Part shown: positions 6,030 to 13,590 of the stretch, one piece after another
Layout: each line of letters begins with the position of its first letter
Numbering within the stretch: position 1 is the stretch's first letter
Assembly: GCF_021026195.1 (NCBI RefSeq)
Contig: NZ_JAJNCT010000010.1
Coordinates: 1 to 64,000 of the forward strand
Direction of reading: 5' to 3'
Length of the DNA: 64,000 bases
Source of the DNA: Comamonas koreensis
GTDB lineage: Bacteria; Pseudomonadota; Gammaproteobacteria; Burkholderiales; Burkholderiaceae_C
The notes under the pieces: generated by a model
The model's input: the letters and a program-made list of their open reading frames with translations, nothing else
Told to the model about the DNA's origin: nothing
Databases searched by the model: none
Translations under genes and position numbers: made by a program

Positions 6030-6056
6030 AGCCCGCACAACCAGCGGGCTTTTTTA
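6030..6056 (+). terminator. Terminator just upstream of the rightward accessory operon
   Basis: Stem AGCCCGC/GCGGGCT with a 7-base loop and a run of six T. It lies only 17 bases before the first gene of the 6073-7766 run. The stretch 5811-6029 before it holds no gene that I can support. Confidence 0.75.
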
Positions 6057-6072
6057 CGTCTGGAGCCCAACA

Positions 6073-6351
6073 ATGGAAGTACACAACCCACTCACCCGCG
6101 CCGCTGCGAAGCTGCGCCAGCACGGCCACGAGGCCGAAGCTGTCAACCTGGAGCAGTTTGCAGGAAGCTTGGCAATGCCAGTTGGCCAACAGCTTGTCCC
6201 ACTCGTGCCGACAGTGGAAATGTTCATTGCGGGCATGGAAGCCGATTGTCTCGGCCGCCCAAGCATTGATGACGAGAGCCATGTCCGCAGCATCTGGGAT
6301 GCAATGCTCAGTCAGGCAAAAGCCGAACAAGAAGAGCGCCAACATGGTTGA
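6073..6351 (+). CDS. Hypothetical phage protein
   Basis: 92 residues starting MEVHNPLTRAAAKLRQHG. I chose ATG 6073 because GGAG lies nine bases upstream and a terminator occupies the region before it; a longer TTG start at 6010 would read through that terminator. The product is mostly predicted helical and acidic toward the end. No family recognised. It overlaps the next gene by 8 bases. Confidence 0.65.
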   Translation: MEVHNPLTRAAAKLRQHGHEAEAVNLEQFAGSLAMPVGQQLVPLVPTVEMFIAGMEADCLGRPSIDDESHVRSIWDAMLSQAKAEQEERQHG

Positions 6352-6523
6352 GCAGATCACCCTTGCCTACCGCCTCTTCGCTATGCGCCGCTGGGCTGGC
6401 GCCAGCTGGACCAAAGCTGCCGCCTGGGCCCTCAGCTTGGTCTGGCGCAATGTGCGCAATGACCGCCGCACCCGTCTTGATCGCCGCGCCGAAGTTGAAC
6501 GCGCTGCCCGCCATCGCCTGTAA
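6344..6523 (+). CDS. Small basic phage protein
   Basis: 59 residues, overlapping the previous stop by 8 bases, which indicates translational coupling. It has a hydrophobic, tryptophan-rich middle (RRWAGASWTKAAAWALSLVW) and a strongly basic tail (RNDRRTRLDRRAEVERAARHRL). This could be a single membrane-associated helix with a cytoplasmic basic end. No family recognised. Confidence 0.5.
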   Translation: MVEQITLAYRLFAMRRWAGASWTKAAAWALSLVWRNVRNDRRTRLDRRAEVERAARHRL

Positions 6524-6531
6524 AGGACAAC

Positions 6532-7335
6532 ATGACCGATAACCAAGAATTCCGCGTCCTCTTCTCTCTTCCGCCCATTGCGACCAGCGCCAGCACTGCG
6601 CTGGCCACCGTGGAGACGCCGGCACCAAAGAACGAAACAGGCGACCGTGAGCTAGATGCGGTGCTGTGGCTACGCGACTGCATCCAGACTGCAAACCCAG
6701 CGCTGATCGCAAATGCACTGGAAGCTTTCAAGACGATCAAGACCCCCGCCAAGGACCTTGAGCGGCGCTACAGCGACTACCTGATGCGGGCAAGCGGCGG
6801 TAACCCCTTGGCAGCTGTATTCGGTGGCTTTAACTTTGCAAACCTCGAAGACTTGGCCCAATCGTCTGTCAAGAAAAAGGCTCGCCAGGATGAGGCGCTT
6901 GCCCGCTTTGGGAGTGAGAAGGCGCTGTTCGAGTTGACCCCAGCGGAGAAGCTCTGCAAACAGGCTCTGCGGGGACTCAAGCGCGAAAAGGACTGGGGTG
7001 TGTACGACCTAGAAGAAGCAGCTGCACGCTTCGCCAAGCGCTCAGAGCTAGTACCGCATACGCTTGCAGACTGCCTCTATGAGCAGGACTATTGGGACTC
7101 GCTCTACTGGCTGCGAAACGTCTTTTCTATCTACACCAGTGACGCCGATCCTGCCGGCCGCGCACACGACGATTACTGCTTTGCAATGCTGGCCAAGATC
7201 CCACCACGCTCCAAGGAAGAAGCGCTGCAGGTGTACCAGCACCTGGAGGACAAAGACGGGCTGGACCGTAACGAGAGCCCGGATATTCTGCGCAACCTAA
7301 TCACCGGCGGATGGTCTGCAGAGGACATCAAATGA
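6532..7335 (+). CDS. Hypothetical phage protein
   Basis: 267 residues, start supported by AAAGGA. It contains a flexible N-terminus (to about 45) and then a helical body. No catalytic motif, membrane segment or signal peptide is visible. It overlaps the next gene as ATGA, so the two are translated together. No family recognised. Confidence 0.65.
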   Translation: MTDNQEFRVLFSLPPIATSASTALATVETPAPKNETGDRELDAVLWLRDCIQTANPALIANALEAFKTIKTPAKDLERRYSDYLMRASGGNPLAAVFGGFNFANLEDLAQSSVKKKARQDEALARFGSEKALFELTPAEKLCKQALRGLKREKDWGVYDLEEAAARFAKRSELVPHTLADCLYEQDYWDSLYWLRNVFSIYTSDADPAGRAHDDYCFAMLAKIPPRSKEEALQVYQHLEDKDGLDRNESPDILRNLITGGWSAEDIK

Positions 7336-7766
7336 AATCTGTTTGGCATTACACCACCGCAACGAACGCGGGACTTATCCTGGCCTGCGGTGAGATCCTC
7401 CCAGCCAGTGCCAATGTGCCAGTGCGTGAGAAGCCGGCTGTCTGGTTCTCGCGCAATCAGCACTGCGAGCCCACTGCTTTGAAGGCAGTCCAAACCAGCG
7501 TCGGATTAAGAACCCTCACGATGGAGGAGCAGTCGAAGCTGGGCGGCCTGGTACGAATTGGTGTGCCGGAGAACGATCCACGCTTGATAGCCTGGCATGC
7601 CGTTCAAAAGGCCCTGCGCATGAGCCCGAAGATGCAGCGCGCCCTTGAGCAATCGGGACGCCTGCAAGGCGCTAATCCGCAAGAGTGGTTCGTAATACTC
7701 GGGCCAGTGCCAACCGTCCATTTGCGCGTAGAACGCTGGAGCCCAGAGCATGCCTGGAGCGAATGA
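7332..7766 (+). CDS. Hypothetical phage protein, possible ADP-ribosyltransferase-like fold
   Basis: 144 residues, coupled to the previous gene by ATGA. The N-terminus WHYTT, then NAGLILACGEILPA, then PAVWFSRN is reminiscent of the first strand, helix and second strand of ART-type enzymes (for example DarT or the KptA group), where a His starts the fold. A late acidic residue could be in VERWSPE. The similarity is by eye only and the catalytic set is not certain. No other family comes to mind. Confidence 0.55.
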   Translation: MKSVWHYTTATNAGLILACGEILPASANVPVREKPAVWFSRNQHCEPTALKAVQTSVGLRTLTMEEQSKLGGLVRIGVPENDPRLIAWHAVQKALRMSPKMQRALEQSGRLQGANPQEWFVILGPVPTVHLRVERWSPEHAWSE

Positions 7767-7778
7767 CGAGTCTAGCAA

Positions 7779-8330
7779 CTAACCCGATACTTTCGGGTTA
7801 GAGGCATCGCGCTTCTTAGCTACCTCGCGCTTTTTCTTCCTGGCAGCTGCCTTAAAGCCCTCTATCAGTGACTCTTCATCAAAATCAAAGATTTGCTGTT
7901 CGATGGCTTCATCCAAAGTGCCCTTTTCAGCTTTGGCATTTTCCAACCGAGCAGCGGCCAACGCCAAGTCGCGCTCATCTCCATCGACTTGTCTCTGGGC
8001 AACATCGGCCACTTCCTCAAACAGTGCATCCATTCGTTCAAGTAGCGAACGAACAGTCGCATAGGCCGTAGCCATCTTTCCCAATCTACGAGAGGCGCTT
8101 TCGAGCAATGCGTCAGTTGCGAATTTAGTACCAGCCAGTTCCCCCTCCAGCCGAGAAATTCGCAGATGCAATTCTTCGCTGTCACCACCCGCATAGCTTT
8201 CCTCAAGCCTCGCAAGTAACTCAGCATGCAAGCTTCTACCGCTCTCACTTGCGGATGCCTGAATGCGCGCCTTCAACTCCTCCGGCATCCGAAGTGGGTA
8301 ACTGGGTGCTTGATGTCTGTCTGTAGCCAT
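7779..8330 (-). CDS. Mnt-like ribbon-helix-helix repressor with coiled-coil tail
   Basis: 183 residues. The N-terminal ribbon-helix-helix (YPLRMPEELKARIQASASES, then GRSLHAELLARLEES; residues 11-45) is that of the Arc/Mnt family. A long helical, coiled-coil-like segment follows (about 50-150) and a basic end (AARKKKREVAKKRD). It is divergent from a second Arc-like gene and the antirepressor, with shared inverted-repeat operators, as mnt is to arc-ant in P22. The tail is much longer than in P22 Mnt (82 residues). A hairpin (CTAACCCGA/TCGGGTTAG) overlaps its stop codon. Confidence 0.75.
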   Translation of the reverse strand: MATDRHQAPSYPLRMPEELKARIQASASESGRSLHAELLARLEESYAGGDSEELHLRISRLEGELAGTKFATDALLESASRRLGKMATAYATVRSLLERMDALFEEVADVAQRQVDGDERDLALAAARLENAKAEKGTLDEAIEQQIFDFDEESLIEGFKAAARKKKREVAKKRDASNPKVSG

Positions 8331-8337
8331 CCCTCAA

Positions 8338-8387
8338 TTGTGGATGTCATTTCGTCTCTTTTCAAAGAATCTTATTGACATCCACAA
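8338..8387. promoter_or_regulatory. Perfect 12-bp inverted repeat in the immI-like divergent region
   Basis: TTGTGGATGTCA (8338-8349) and its exact reverse complement TGACATCCACAA (8376-8387) flank a 26-base spacer between the two divergent ribbon-helix-helix genes. The right arm overlaps the -35 box of the rightward promoter. A further half copy (TTTCATCCACA) lies at about 8402-8412. This is a probable operator for the Mnt-like or Arc-like protein. Confidence 0.7.
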
Positions 8388-8403
8388 AGAAAGAATCTAA
8401 ATT
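8375..8403 (+). promoter_or_regulatory. Promoter for the Arc-like and antirepressor genes
   Basis: TTGACA (8375-8380) and TAAATT (8398-8403) with 17-base spacing. Transcription would begin about 7 bases before the ATG at 8417, so the message has almost no leader. The -35 box lies inside the operator repeat. Confidence 0.6.
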
Positions 8404-8416
8404 TCATCCACACGCC

Positions 8417-8596
8417 ATGACCAAAGATCGTCACCAACTCACACCAACCCCTGTCCGCATCCCTGCAGATTTGAAGGCTCCGCTGCAGGCGGCAGCCAAA
8501 GCAAATGACCGCAGCTTGAACGGCGAGATCTTGGCCAGGCTGCGTGCATCTCTGATACCCAGCGCGCCAGCGGCGCAGAAAGGAAACCTGAAATGA
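8417..8596 (+). CDS. Arc-like ribbon-helix-helix repressor
   Basis: 59 residues, close to P22 Arc in size (53). The region TPVRIPADLKAPLQAAAKAN then DRSLNGEILARLRAS is a ribbon-helix-helix. The start is ATG 8417; an upstream TTG (8375) falls inside the promoter. The stop overlaps the start of the antirepressor gene (ATGA), the same coupling of arc and ant found in P22. It probably binds the inverted repeat upstream and limits antirepressor synthesis. Confidence 0.75.
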   Translation: MTKDRHQLTPTPVRIPADLKAPLQAAAKANDRSLNGEILARLRASLIPSAPAAQKGNLK

Positions 8597-9420
8597 ATGA
8601 ACTTATCCAAGTAGTCTCACGCGAAATCGGCGGCACAGTCGTGCTGACAGCTAATGCCCGTGAACTCCATGCCTATCTCGGGCCCGATACCCGTTTCAAT
8701 GACTGGATCGACCGGCGCATTGCTGAATACGACTTTCAAGAGGGAAAGGACTTTTACTCATTTTTGAGTAAAACCCCCTCTGGAGGTCGTCCAAGCAAGG
8801 AATACACGCTCGCATTGAACATGGCGAAAGAACTATCCATGGTTGAGCGCACACCCAAGGGCAAGGAAGCTCGTCTGTATTTCATCGAATGTGAGCGCGT
8901 GGCTCTCGCGGGACAAGTCGCCACGCTACCGCAGCCTAAGAAGTCAGCTAGCCAGAGCGGCCTGCCTGAATTCCGCCGTGCCCGGGCGCTGGATATGGCG
9001 GCCAAAACGGCAGAGCGCATCGTTGCCCAGTTTCCGAGCCTCAGCGAGCAATCGCGCCAAGTTGTCTTCGCTAAGGTCATTAACCCAGTGGCAGGCATCG
9101 AAATCTTGGCCCTACCCCACTTGGAGCAGGAGACCTATCCGGCAGAAAAGGTTGGGGAAAAGCTCGGTATCAGCGCCAACATGGTCGGTCGGATTGCCAA
9201 TTCCCACGGACTCAAAATCGAAGAGTACGGCATGTTTGTGCTCGACAAGTCCCCCAACTCTTCCAAGCAGGTGCGTACGTTTGTCTATAACGACAAAGGT
9301 GTGGAGGCCGTCAAGTTCTACCTTGAGGTCGAGAAGCTCCCGAAAGCACCAGAGCGGGAACTTCTGGCGAAAGCCGCCACCAGCTCGCCAACACCTAAGC
9401 CGCAAGGAGTGCTGCTGTGA
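8593..9420 (+). CDS. AntA/AntB-type phage antirepressor
   Basis: 275 residues. Residues 15-105 match the AntA domain: ANARELHAYL, then TRFNDWIDRRI, GKDFYSFLSK, EYTLALNMAKELSMVERTPK (given in pieces) and a final FIECE. The C-terminal part (about 165-245) contains a further predicted DNA-binding segment (EKLGISANMVGRIANSHG). Such proteins inactivate phage repressors and promote induction. It overlaps the Arc-like gene by 4 bases and the next gene by 4 bases. Its likely target is the CI-like repressor of this or a related phage, by analogy with P22 Ant. Confidence 0.85.
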   Translation: MNELIQVVSREIGGTVVLTANARELHAYLGPDTRFNDWIDRRIAEYDFQEGKDFYSFLSKTPSGGRPSKEYTLALNMAKELSMVERTPKGKEARLYFIECERVALAGQVATLPQPKKSASQSGLPEFRRARALDMAAKTAERIVAQFPSLSEQSRQVVFAKVINPVAGIEILALPHLEQETYPAEKVGEKLGISANMVGRIANSHGLKIEEYGMFVLDKSPNSSKQVRTFVYNDKGVEAVKFYLEVEKLPKAPERELLAKAATSSPTPKPQGVLL

Positions 9421-9890
9421 TTGTTCGTCCAATAGCCCGTCCATACCCTATGGATATGCTGCCAGCCACGTTTGATGGCTGGGAAATGCCAAGCCTGCGG
9501 GCGATGCTAGACAGAGCAATGGTGCTGCAGGGAACGAACCTATTCCGCCAGGCGGTGGAAGCCATGATGATCCGAGCTGTGCTTGAGCAGGCTATCAACC
9601 TGAGCAACATAGCGAACTACGCACGCCAAGATCCTTGGGATGCTTCGGAGCTAGCTTTCACTGGGACCAGTGGAACACATGCTTCCTTGCAACATCTTCA
9701 TCGAGAAGTGGCCTTCCGAACAATGGACATGTGGAAACAGTCGGAACGCGAGGAGCGTCTAGCACAAGCTCGTAAGCGCCGCGCCGAGAAAAAGGCTGCT
9801 GAACCACCCAAGAAAAAGCGAAAGGCCAGCAGCGTCAACTGCCAGCCTTTGCCCGAAACCCGCACAGCGTCAACTGTGCAGCCCTCTTAG
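9417..9890 (+). CDS. Hypothetical phage protein with basic tail
   Basis: 157 residues starting at GTG overlapping the antirepressor stop (GTGA). The N-terminal 110 residues look helical. The C-terminus carries a lysine/arginine-rich coiled segment (EREERLAQARKRRAEKKAAE, then KKKRK), suggesting nucleic-acid contact. No family recognised. Its coupling suggests co-expression with the antirepressor. Confidence 0.6.
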   Translation: MIVRPIARPYPMDMLPATFDGWEMPSLRAMLDRAMVLQGTNLFRQAVEAMMIRAVLEQAINLSNIANYARQDPWDASELAFTGTSGTHASLQHLHREVAFRTMDMWKQSEREERLAQARKRRAEKKAAEPPKKKRKASSVNCQPLPETRTASTVQPS

Positions 9891-9919
9891 CTCGAAACCC
9901 TCCTCACAAGGAACGAACC

Positions 9920-10717
9920 ATGGAAGCGATTATCGCGCACCCCGCGAAGGGTGCCAAGCGGAGCCCTGCGCGCCAGCAGGCCAAGCATAGCGAGCCAGTG
10001 CCGCCGCGCCCCACTGAGGCAGAGCGACTGCAGACGGAAGCGCTTCAGATCCTCCACTACCTCTGCACGGAGCTGGCCCAGGCTGAACTGCAGGACATGC
10101 CGCATGCCCTGGGCGAAGCAATTGAGTGCGACACGGTGCTGTTCAACCTGCTGAACCCTGAAGAATCGGACAGCCCTCAAATCGGCACCTTGGAAAGCTT
10201 GGTGATGCTGCGTCAGTGCGTGCAAAACACTTTCGCATGTCTTGAAGCGGCTTCTGGCCCAACTGTTCCCGTGGCTATCGCCTCTGCAGCACTGCTGGAG
10301 CACATCGACGGGTTCGCCTCCCACCTGCACCAGGCGATTGCAGGCCTGCCAGGCACCCTGGAAGATCTCCGCGCCTTGACGACCTTTGCAGGCATCAAGA
10401 CCTTCCGCGACCGGCCGACACCACCCATCCGGCGTGTTGAGCAAGCACCGCCGCCAGGCAAGACCCATGCTCAACAGCGCCGAGTGCTTGAGTTCGTCGC
10501 CCAGCAGGCCGGCACGGTGAACGAGATGCTCATGCTGATGCAGGCTGACTCAAAGATCAGCTATGACAGCCAGGTGCTGCTGGGGGGCGCCCAGGCCATC
10601 ACCCAATACATTGGCGCAGCTGCAGGCGATGCGCTGGGTGGCGACATTGTTGGCGACTTTGAGCGCTGGACCTATGGGCCTAATTTCGCGGACGCGGGCA
10701 AAGGAGCAGCAGCATGA
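9920..10717 (+). CDS. Hypothetical phage protein
   Basis: 265 residues, mostly helical by composition, with an Ala/Gln-rich body and no recognisable motif, signal or membrane segment. AAGGA lies upstream of the ATG. It overlaps the next gene by 4 bases (ATGA). It and the following 268-residue protein are similar in size and composition and could work as a pair; I do not see clear sequence homology between them. Confidence 0.6.
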   Translation: MEAIIAHPAKGAKRSPARQQAKHSEPVPPRPTEAERLQTEALQILHYLCTELAQAELQDMPHALGEAIECDTVLFNLLNPEESDSPQIGTLESLVMLRQCVQNTFACLEAASGPTVPVAIASAALLEHIDGFASHLHQAIAGLPGTLEDLRALTTFAGIKTFRDRPTPPIRRVEQAPPPGKTHAQQRRVLEFVAQQAGTVNEMLMLMQADSKISYDSQVLLGGAQAITQYIGAAAGDALGGDIVGDFERWTYGPNFADAGKGAAA

Positions 10718-11520
10718 ATGCCGTTCTTGAAAAGCCGACAGCAAAAGCTCGCGGCCGCAAGGCGGTGCCAGCAGCGCCAGCTTCTGCGCCAACTCCACTT
10801 GCTTCTGCTGCCGCAACACTGTTTGCGGAGGTGGGTGACTTCTTGGCGCTGGCCAGCGCGACAGATGAACCACACGGTTTCAGCGGCGACTCAGATCGTC
10901 TGCTGAGCATTGGTGCAATGATCGCGCTTGATGCCGCAAAAGGTAAGTACTCGAACACGAACGCAGAGAACACAGCTTATGACGTTGCAGCATGCATTAA
11001 CGCTGCTCGCCTTGTGCCTGACGATACTGAGTCAGTCGAACGAACCATAAACATCCACTGTGCATCTGAGCGTTTAGCAGCCATAACAGGAAGTGCTATT
11101 CATCAAGTCATCTTCACCGATGTGCCGCGCCCTACTCGAAATCCTGCGCAAGCACCGGCGAGCAAGTCCAAGCAGTTCACCCAGGCCCAGCGCAATGAGC
11201 TGCACTGGCTGGCGTACACATACATGGAGTGCGCCAACAGTGTGATCACCCAACACGCGGAGCACGCCAACTCCGAAGAGGTGTTCGCACTACGCGACTT
11301 GTTGGGCACGTACTGCGAAAGCACTGACGAAGCTATTAAGGCTGCGGAGCCTGGTGATGGGCCACTTGCGGACACCTCTGCCGACCTGAGCAAGATCATC
11401 AACCTGTTTCATGCGGTCAATGATGACGAACGCAGCGACCAGGTTCTGCATGGCGTCAATCACCTGTTGATGAGCGCAAAAAGAATCGTCGATGGTGACC
11501 TTGGGGTGCTCGATGAGTAG
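10714..11520 (+). CDS. Hypothetical phage protein
   Basis: 268 residues with an N-terminal Ala/Pro/Lys-rich disordered stretch (1-35) and a helical remainder. It contains several His and Cys residues (CASERLAA, ECANSVITQHAEHAN) but no metal-binding pattern I can name. It is coupled to both neighbours by overlapping start and stop codons. No family recognised. Confidence 0.6.
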   Translation: MNAVLEKPTAKARGRKAVPAAPASAPTPLASAAATLFAEVGDFLALASATDEPHGFSGDSDRLLSIGAMIALDAAKGKYSNTNAENTAYDVAACINAARLVPDDTESVERTINIHCASERLAAITGSAIHQVIFTDVPRPTRNPAQAPASKSKQFTQAQRNELHWLAYTYMECANSVITQHAEHANSEEVFALRDLLGTYCESTDEAIKAAEPGDGPLADTSADLSKIINLFHAVNDDERSDQVLHGVNHLLMSAKRIVDGDLGVLDE

Positions 11521-11674
11521 GCACTACAGCCCACCACCCCCACCACCACCGCCGCGCACCGGCTCGCCCTTTGACATCCTCAAAGAGATTGCGGAGCGCC
11601 GGGCCCGCGCCGCGCAGCCGCCCACCATCCAGACCCAACCACAGAAGGATGGGAACACCAAGGACAAACGATGA
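11513..11674 (+). CDS. 53-residue peptide with eight consecutive prolines
   Basis: Begins MSRHYS followed by eight prolines encoded by mixed CCA, CCC and CCG codons, then a short helical part (FDILKEIAERRARAAQ) and a polar tail. Start and stop overlap the neighbouring genes, which supports translation. A proline run of this length normally stalls ribosomes and needs EF-P. Function unknown; a regulatory pause or a linker-like small protein are both possible. Confidence 0.55.
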   Translation: MSRHYSPPPPPPPPRTGSPFDILKEIAERRARAAQPPTIQTQPQKDGNTKDKR

Positions 11675-12078
11675 CCAAGACGATGATCTTGACCGGGGAC
11701 AACAACATCCCCGCCCTACCGATGACCGAGGCCCAGGTAAACCACTTGCGCCGGCTGCTGGCCTGGCTGCGCTGCGCGTACATGCTGGATGAGCACATGC
11801 AACGCGGCTTCATGCAAGGCGCAGCGCTATCCGTGCAGCATGGTGCGGCAACCCCCGAGCGAGCGGGCGAGATCCTGCAGCAGCAGGCCGACAAGATCAA
11901 CCAGGTGCCCGCATACGTGCGCCAGGCACACAAGATGCTCAGCAAGGCGCTGCTGGAGCATGACAAGCGATCTGGTGTTGTCGAAGGCTGCAGGTCAGGC
12001 GAAAACCTGCAGGCCATGCCGGTGAGCGAGAAACCTGCAGGTGCTGCAGGTGCAAAGAGAATTCGGAGGAATCAGTGA
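11671..12078 (+). CDS. Hypothetical phage protein
   Basis: 135 residues, start overlapping the previous stop (ATGA). It has a helical core (AQVNHLRRLLAWLRCAYMLDE and following) and an Ala/Gly-rich C-terminus. The stop overlaps a GTG used by the excisionase-like gene. No family recognised. Confidence 0.6.
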   Translation: MTKTMILTGDNNIPALPMTEAQVNHLRRLLAWLRCAYMLDEHMQRGFMQGAALSVQHGAATPERAGEILQQQADKINQVPAYVRQAHKMLSKALLEHDKRSGVVEGCRSGENLQAMPVSEKPAGAAGAKRIRRNQ

Positions 12079-12305
12079 ATATGGCAACCACCAAAGCAGA
12101 ACGCCCAATAGTGAATGCTGCTCGGTTTGTTACTGTCGAGCTGGCCTCAGCAATGACAGGGCTATCAGCGGCAGCCATCAGAAAGCGCATCGAGCGCGGC
12201 GTGTGGCTTCAAGATAAGGAATGGCGGCGCGGGCCAGATGACCGCGTATGGATTGACACAAAAGGAATTGAAGCATGGGTGCTCCAAAAATCGGGAATGG
12301 TGTAG
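12075..12305 (+). CDS. Excisionase-like helix-turn-helix protein
   Basis: 76 residues with a MerR-type winged helix (RFVTVELASAMTGLSAAAIR, then WIDTKGIEAWV) typical of phage excisionases. GGAGGA lies five bases before GTG 12075; an ATG at 12081 is an alternative start. It precedes the integrase gene with a 31-base overlap, the classic xis-int arrangement. By family it would bend DNA at the attachment site and direct excision. Confidence 0.75.
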   Translation: MNMATTKAERPIVNAARFVTVELASAMTGLSAAAIRKRIERGVWLQDKEWRRGPDDRVWIDTKGIEAWVLQKSGMV

Positions 12306-13477
12306 AGATTCGAGAAAAGAGTATCCGGCTCTTTTTCGTTTGGAATGGCGTGCGTTACAGAGAAACACTCACCATCGGGGGTATCGTCGCCCGACCCACC
12401 TCCGCGAATACCAAGCATGCCCATCGAGTGGCCCAAGAAATCCGCCAGCAAATAGCCGTTGGTGCATTCGATCTGGCCGAGCACTTCCCCGACTCGCCAA
12501 GGGCCAAGAAGATCGCGGCGGTCACCACAAGGACTTTTGGCCAATGGTGTGACTTGTGGCTCGAAACCAAAGGACGGCTGGCAAAAAACACTCTGTCCCA
12601 ATATCGCAATGCGCTGTTGGTCTGGAAATCGATGTATGGCGAAGATACTCCCATGGATCAATTAACACATGCAGTTGTTGCTGCTCGCGTGGGGAATACC
12701 CCATGGAAATCTGCAAAACTGCTGAACAATTATTTGATTTGCTTGCGCGGAGTATTCTCGCTGGCCGGTCGAGAAATGAAACTTAATGATCCGATGGAGG
12801 GAATCGAGAACAGCAAGCATCAGGCACCCGCCCCAGACCCTCTCTCGCCCGATGAAATGGAGCAGATTCTTGAGAAAATCCGCAAGAACTCCGACATTCG
12901 GGCCTGGGCCTATTTTGAGTTTGCATTTATGACGGGGATGCGGCCAGAGGAAATTATTGAGCTGCGCTGGGGTGATGTGGATTGGCGAAGCAAAACCATC
13001 CGGGTGGAACGCGCCCGGACCGCTGGAGAGTCCAAGCCGCTGAAAACCTACAACTCCCGCGATGTGGACTTGGTGAGCCGGGCATTGTCGGCGCTGGAGA
13101 CAATGAAGCCGTGGACGATGCTGGGCGGTTCAAACGAGCTGGATGCAGAACTGGGGCGGAAGATCTTCGAGAATCCAGGCACTGACAAACCTTGGAACGA
13201 CGAGCGCAGCCAGCGCGACACCTATTGGCGGCCGGCGCTGCGCGGCGCGGGCATCCGGTGGCGCCGGCCGTATCAGACGCGGCACACCTATGCGACCAAT
13301 GCACTGGGTGCAGGCGTGAACCCGGCCTACATTGCAAGGCAGATGGGACACAAGAACGCCAAGATGCTGTTCACGGTCTATTCGAAGTGGATTGATGGTG
13401 CAGATCGGGGCCGAGAGCTGGCCAAGCTGGAGCAGGTGCTCGGAAATGAAAAAACCGCCCTAAAAAAGGCGGTTTGA
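12275..13477 (+). CDS. Prophage tyrosine integrase
   Basis: 400 residues. The N-terminus (about 10-40, IREKSIRLFFVWNGVRYRET) resembles the DUF3596 arm-binding domain. A core-binding SAM-like domain spans about 85-170 and the catalytic domain about 190-385. The expected residues are present: Arg223 (TGMRPEE), Arg336-His337 (YQTRHTYA), His359 (MGHK) and nucleophile Tyr369 (TVYSKW). A tyrosine (333) replaces the usual His of the HxxR box, as in many DUF3596-type integrases. It ends 75 bases before the 3' end of the tRNA-Val gene, its probable target. Confidence 0.93.
   Translation: MGAPKIGNGVEIREKSIRLFFVWNGVRYRETLTIGGIVARPTSANTKHAHRVAQEIRQQIAVGAFDLAEHFPDSPRAKKIAAVTTRTFGQWCDLWLETKGRLAKNTLSQYRNALLVWKSMYGEDTPMDQLTHAVVAARVGNTPWKSAKLLNNYLICLRGVFSLAGREMKLNDPMEGIENSKHQAPAPDPLSPDEMEQILEKIRKNSDIRAWAYFEFAFMTGMRPEEIIELRWGDVDWRSKTIRVERARTAGESKPLKTYNSRDVDLVSRALSALETMKPWTMLGGSNELDAELGRKIFENPGTDKPWNDERSQRDTYWRPALRGAGIRWRRPYQTRHTYATNALGAGVNPAYIARQMGHKNAKMLFTVYSKWIDGADRGRELAKLEQVLGNEKTALKKAV
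13452..13475. terminator. Bidirectional hairpin at the 3' end of the integrase gene
   Basis: Stem AAACCGCC/GGCGGTTT with an 8-base loop, overlapping the integrase stop codon. The T-run is better on the minus strand (GGCGGTTTTTTC), so it would mainly terminate leftward transcription from the tRNA-Val gene. Confidence 0.6.
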
Positions 13478-13495
13478 TCAAAAAGAAACTTCGAA

Positions 13496-13515
13496 AAGTT
13501 CCCCAGAAGTTCCCT
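13496..13515. repeat. Short direct repeat AAGTTCCC near attR
   Basis: AAGTTCCCC begins at 13496 and AAGTTCCCT at 13507, 11 bp apart, with an inverted copy (GAAACTTC) just before. Location between integrase and attachment core suggests integrase arm-type sites, but this is inference. Confidence 0.35.
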
Positions 13516-13552
13516 GTTATCCTGAAGTCTGGTTCTCTTCAGAGGGAAAATT

Positions 13553-13590
13553 TGGTAGGCGCGATTGGACTCGAACCAACGACCCCCACC
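13553..13590. mobile_element. attR: prophage/host junction in the tRNA-Val 3' half
   Basis: Prophage genes end here and host genes begin. The integrase is adjacent and points at the tRNA 3' end. The exact core and its duplicate (attL) cannot be defined because the other prophage end lies left of the window; the range given is the usual crossover region from anticodon to CCA. Confidence 0.6.

Noticed and set aside
6010..6072. Longer TTG start for the gene at 6073
   Set aside because: The added segment contains a rho-independent terminator, and a good ribosome-binding site precedes ATG 6073.
7779..7802. Hairpin at the stop of the Mnt-like gene as a terminator
   Set aside because: The 9-bp stem is perfect but neither strand has a T-run, so it is noted only with the gene.
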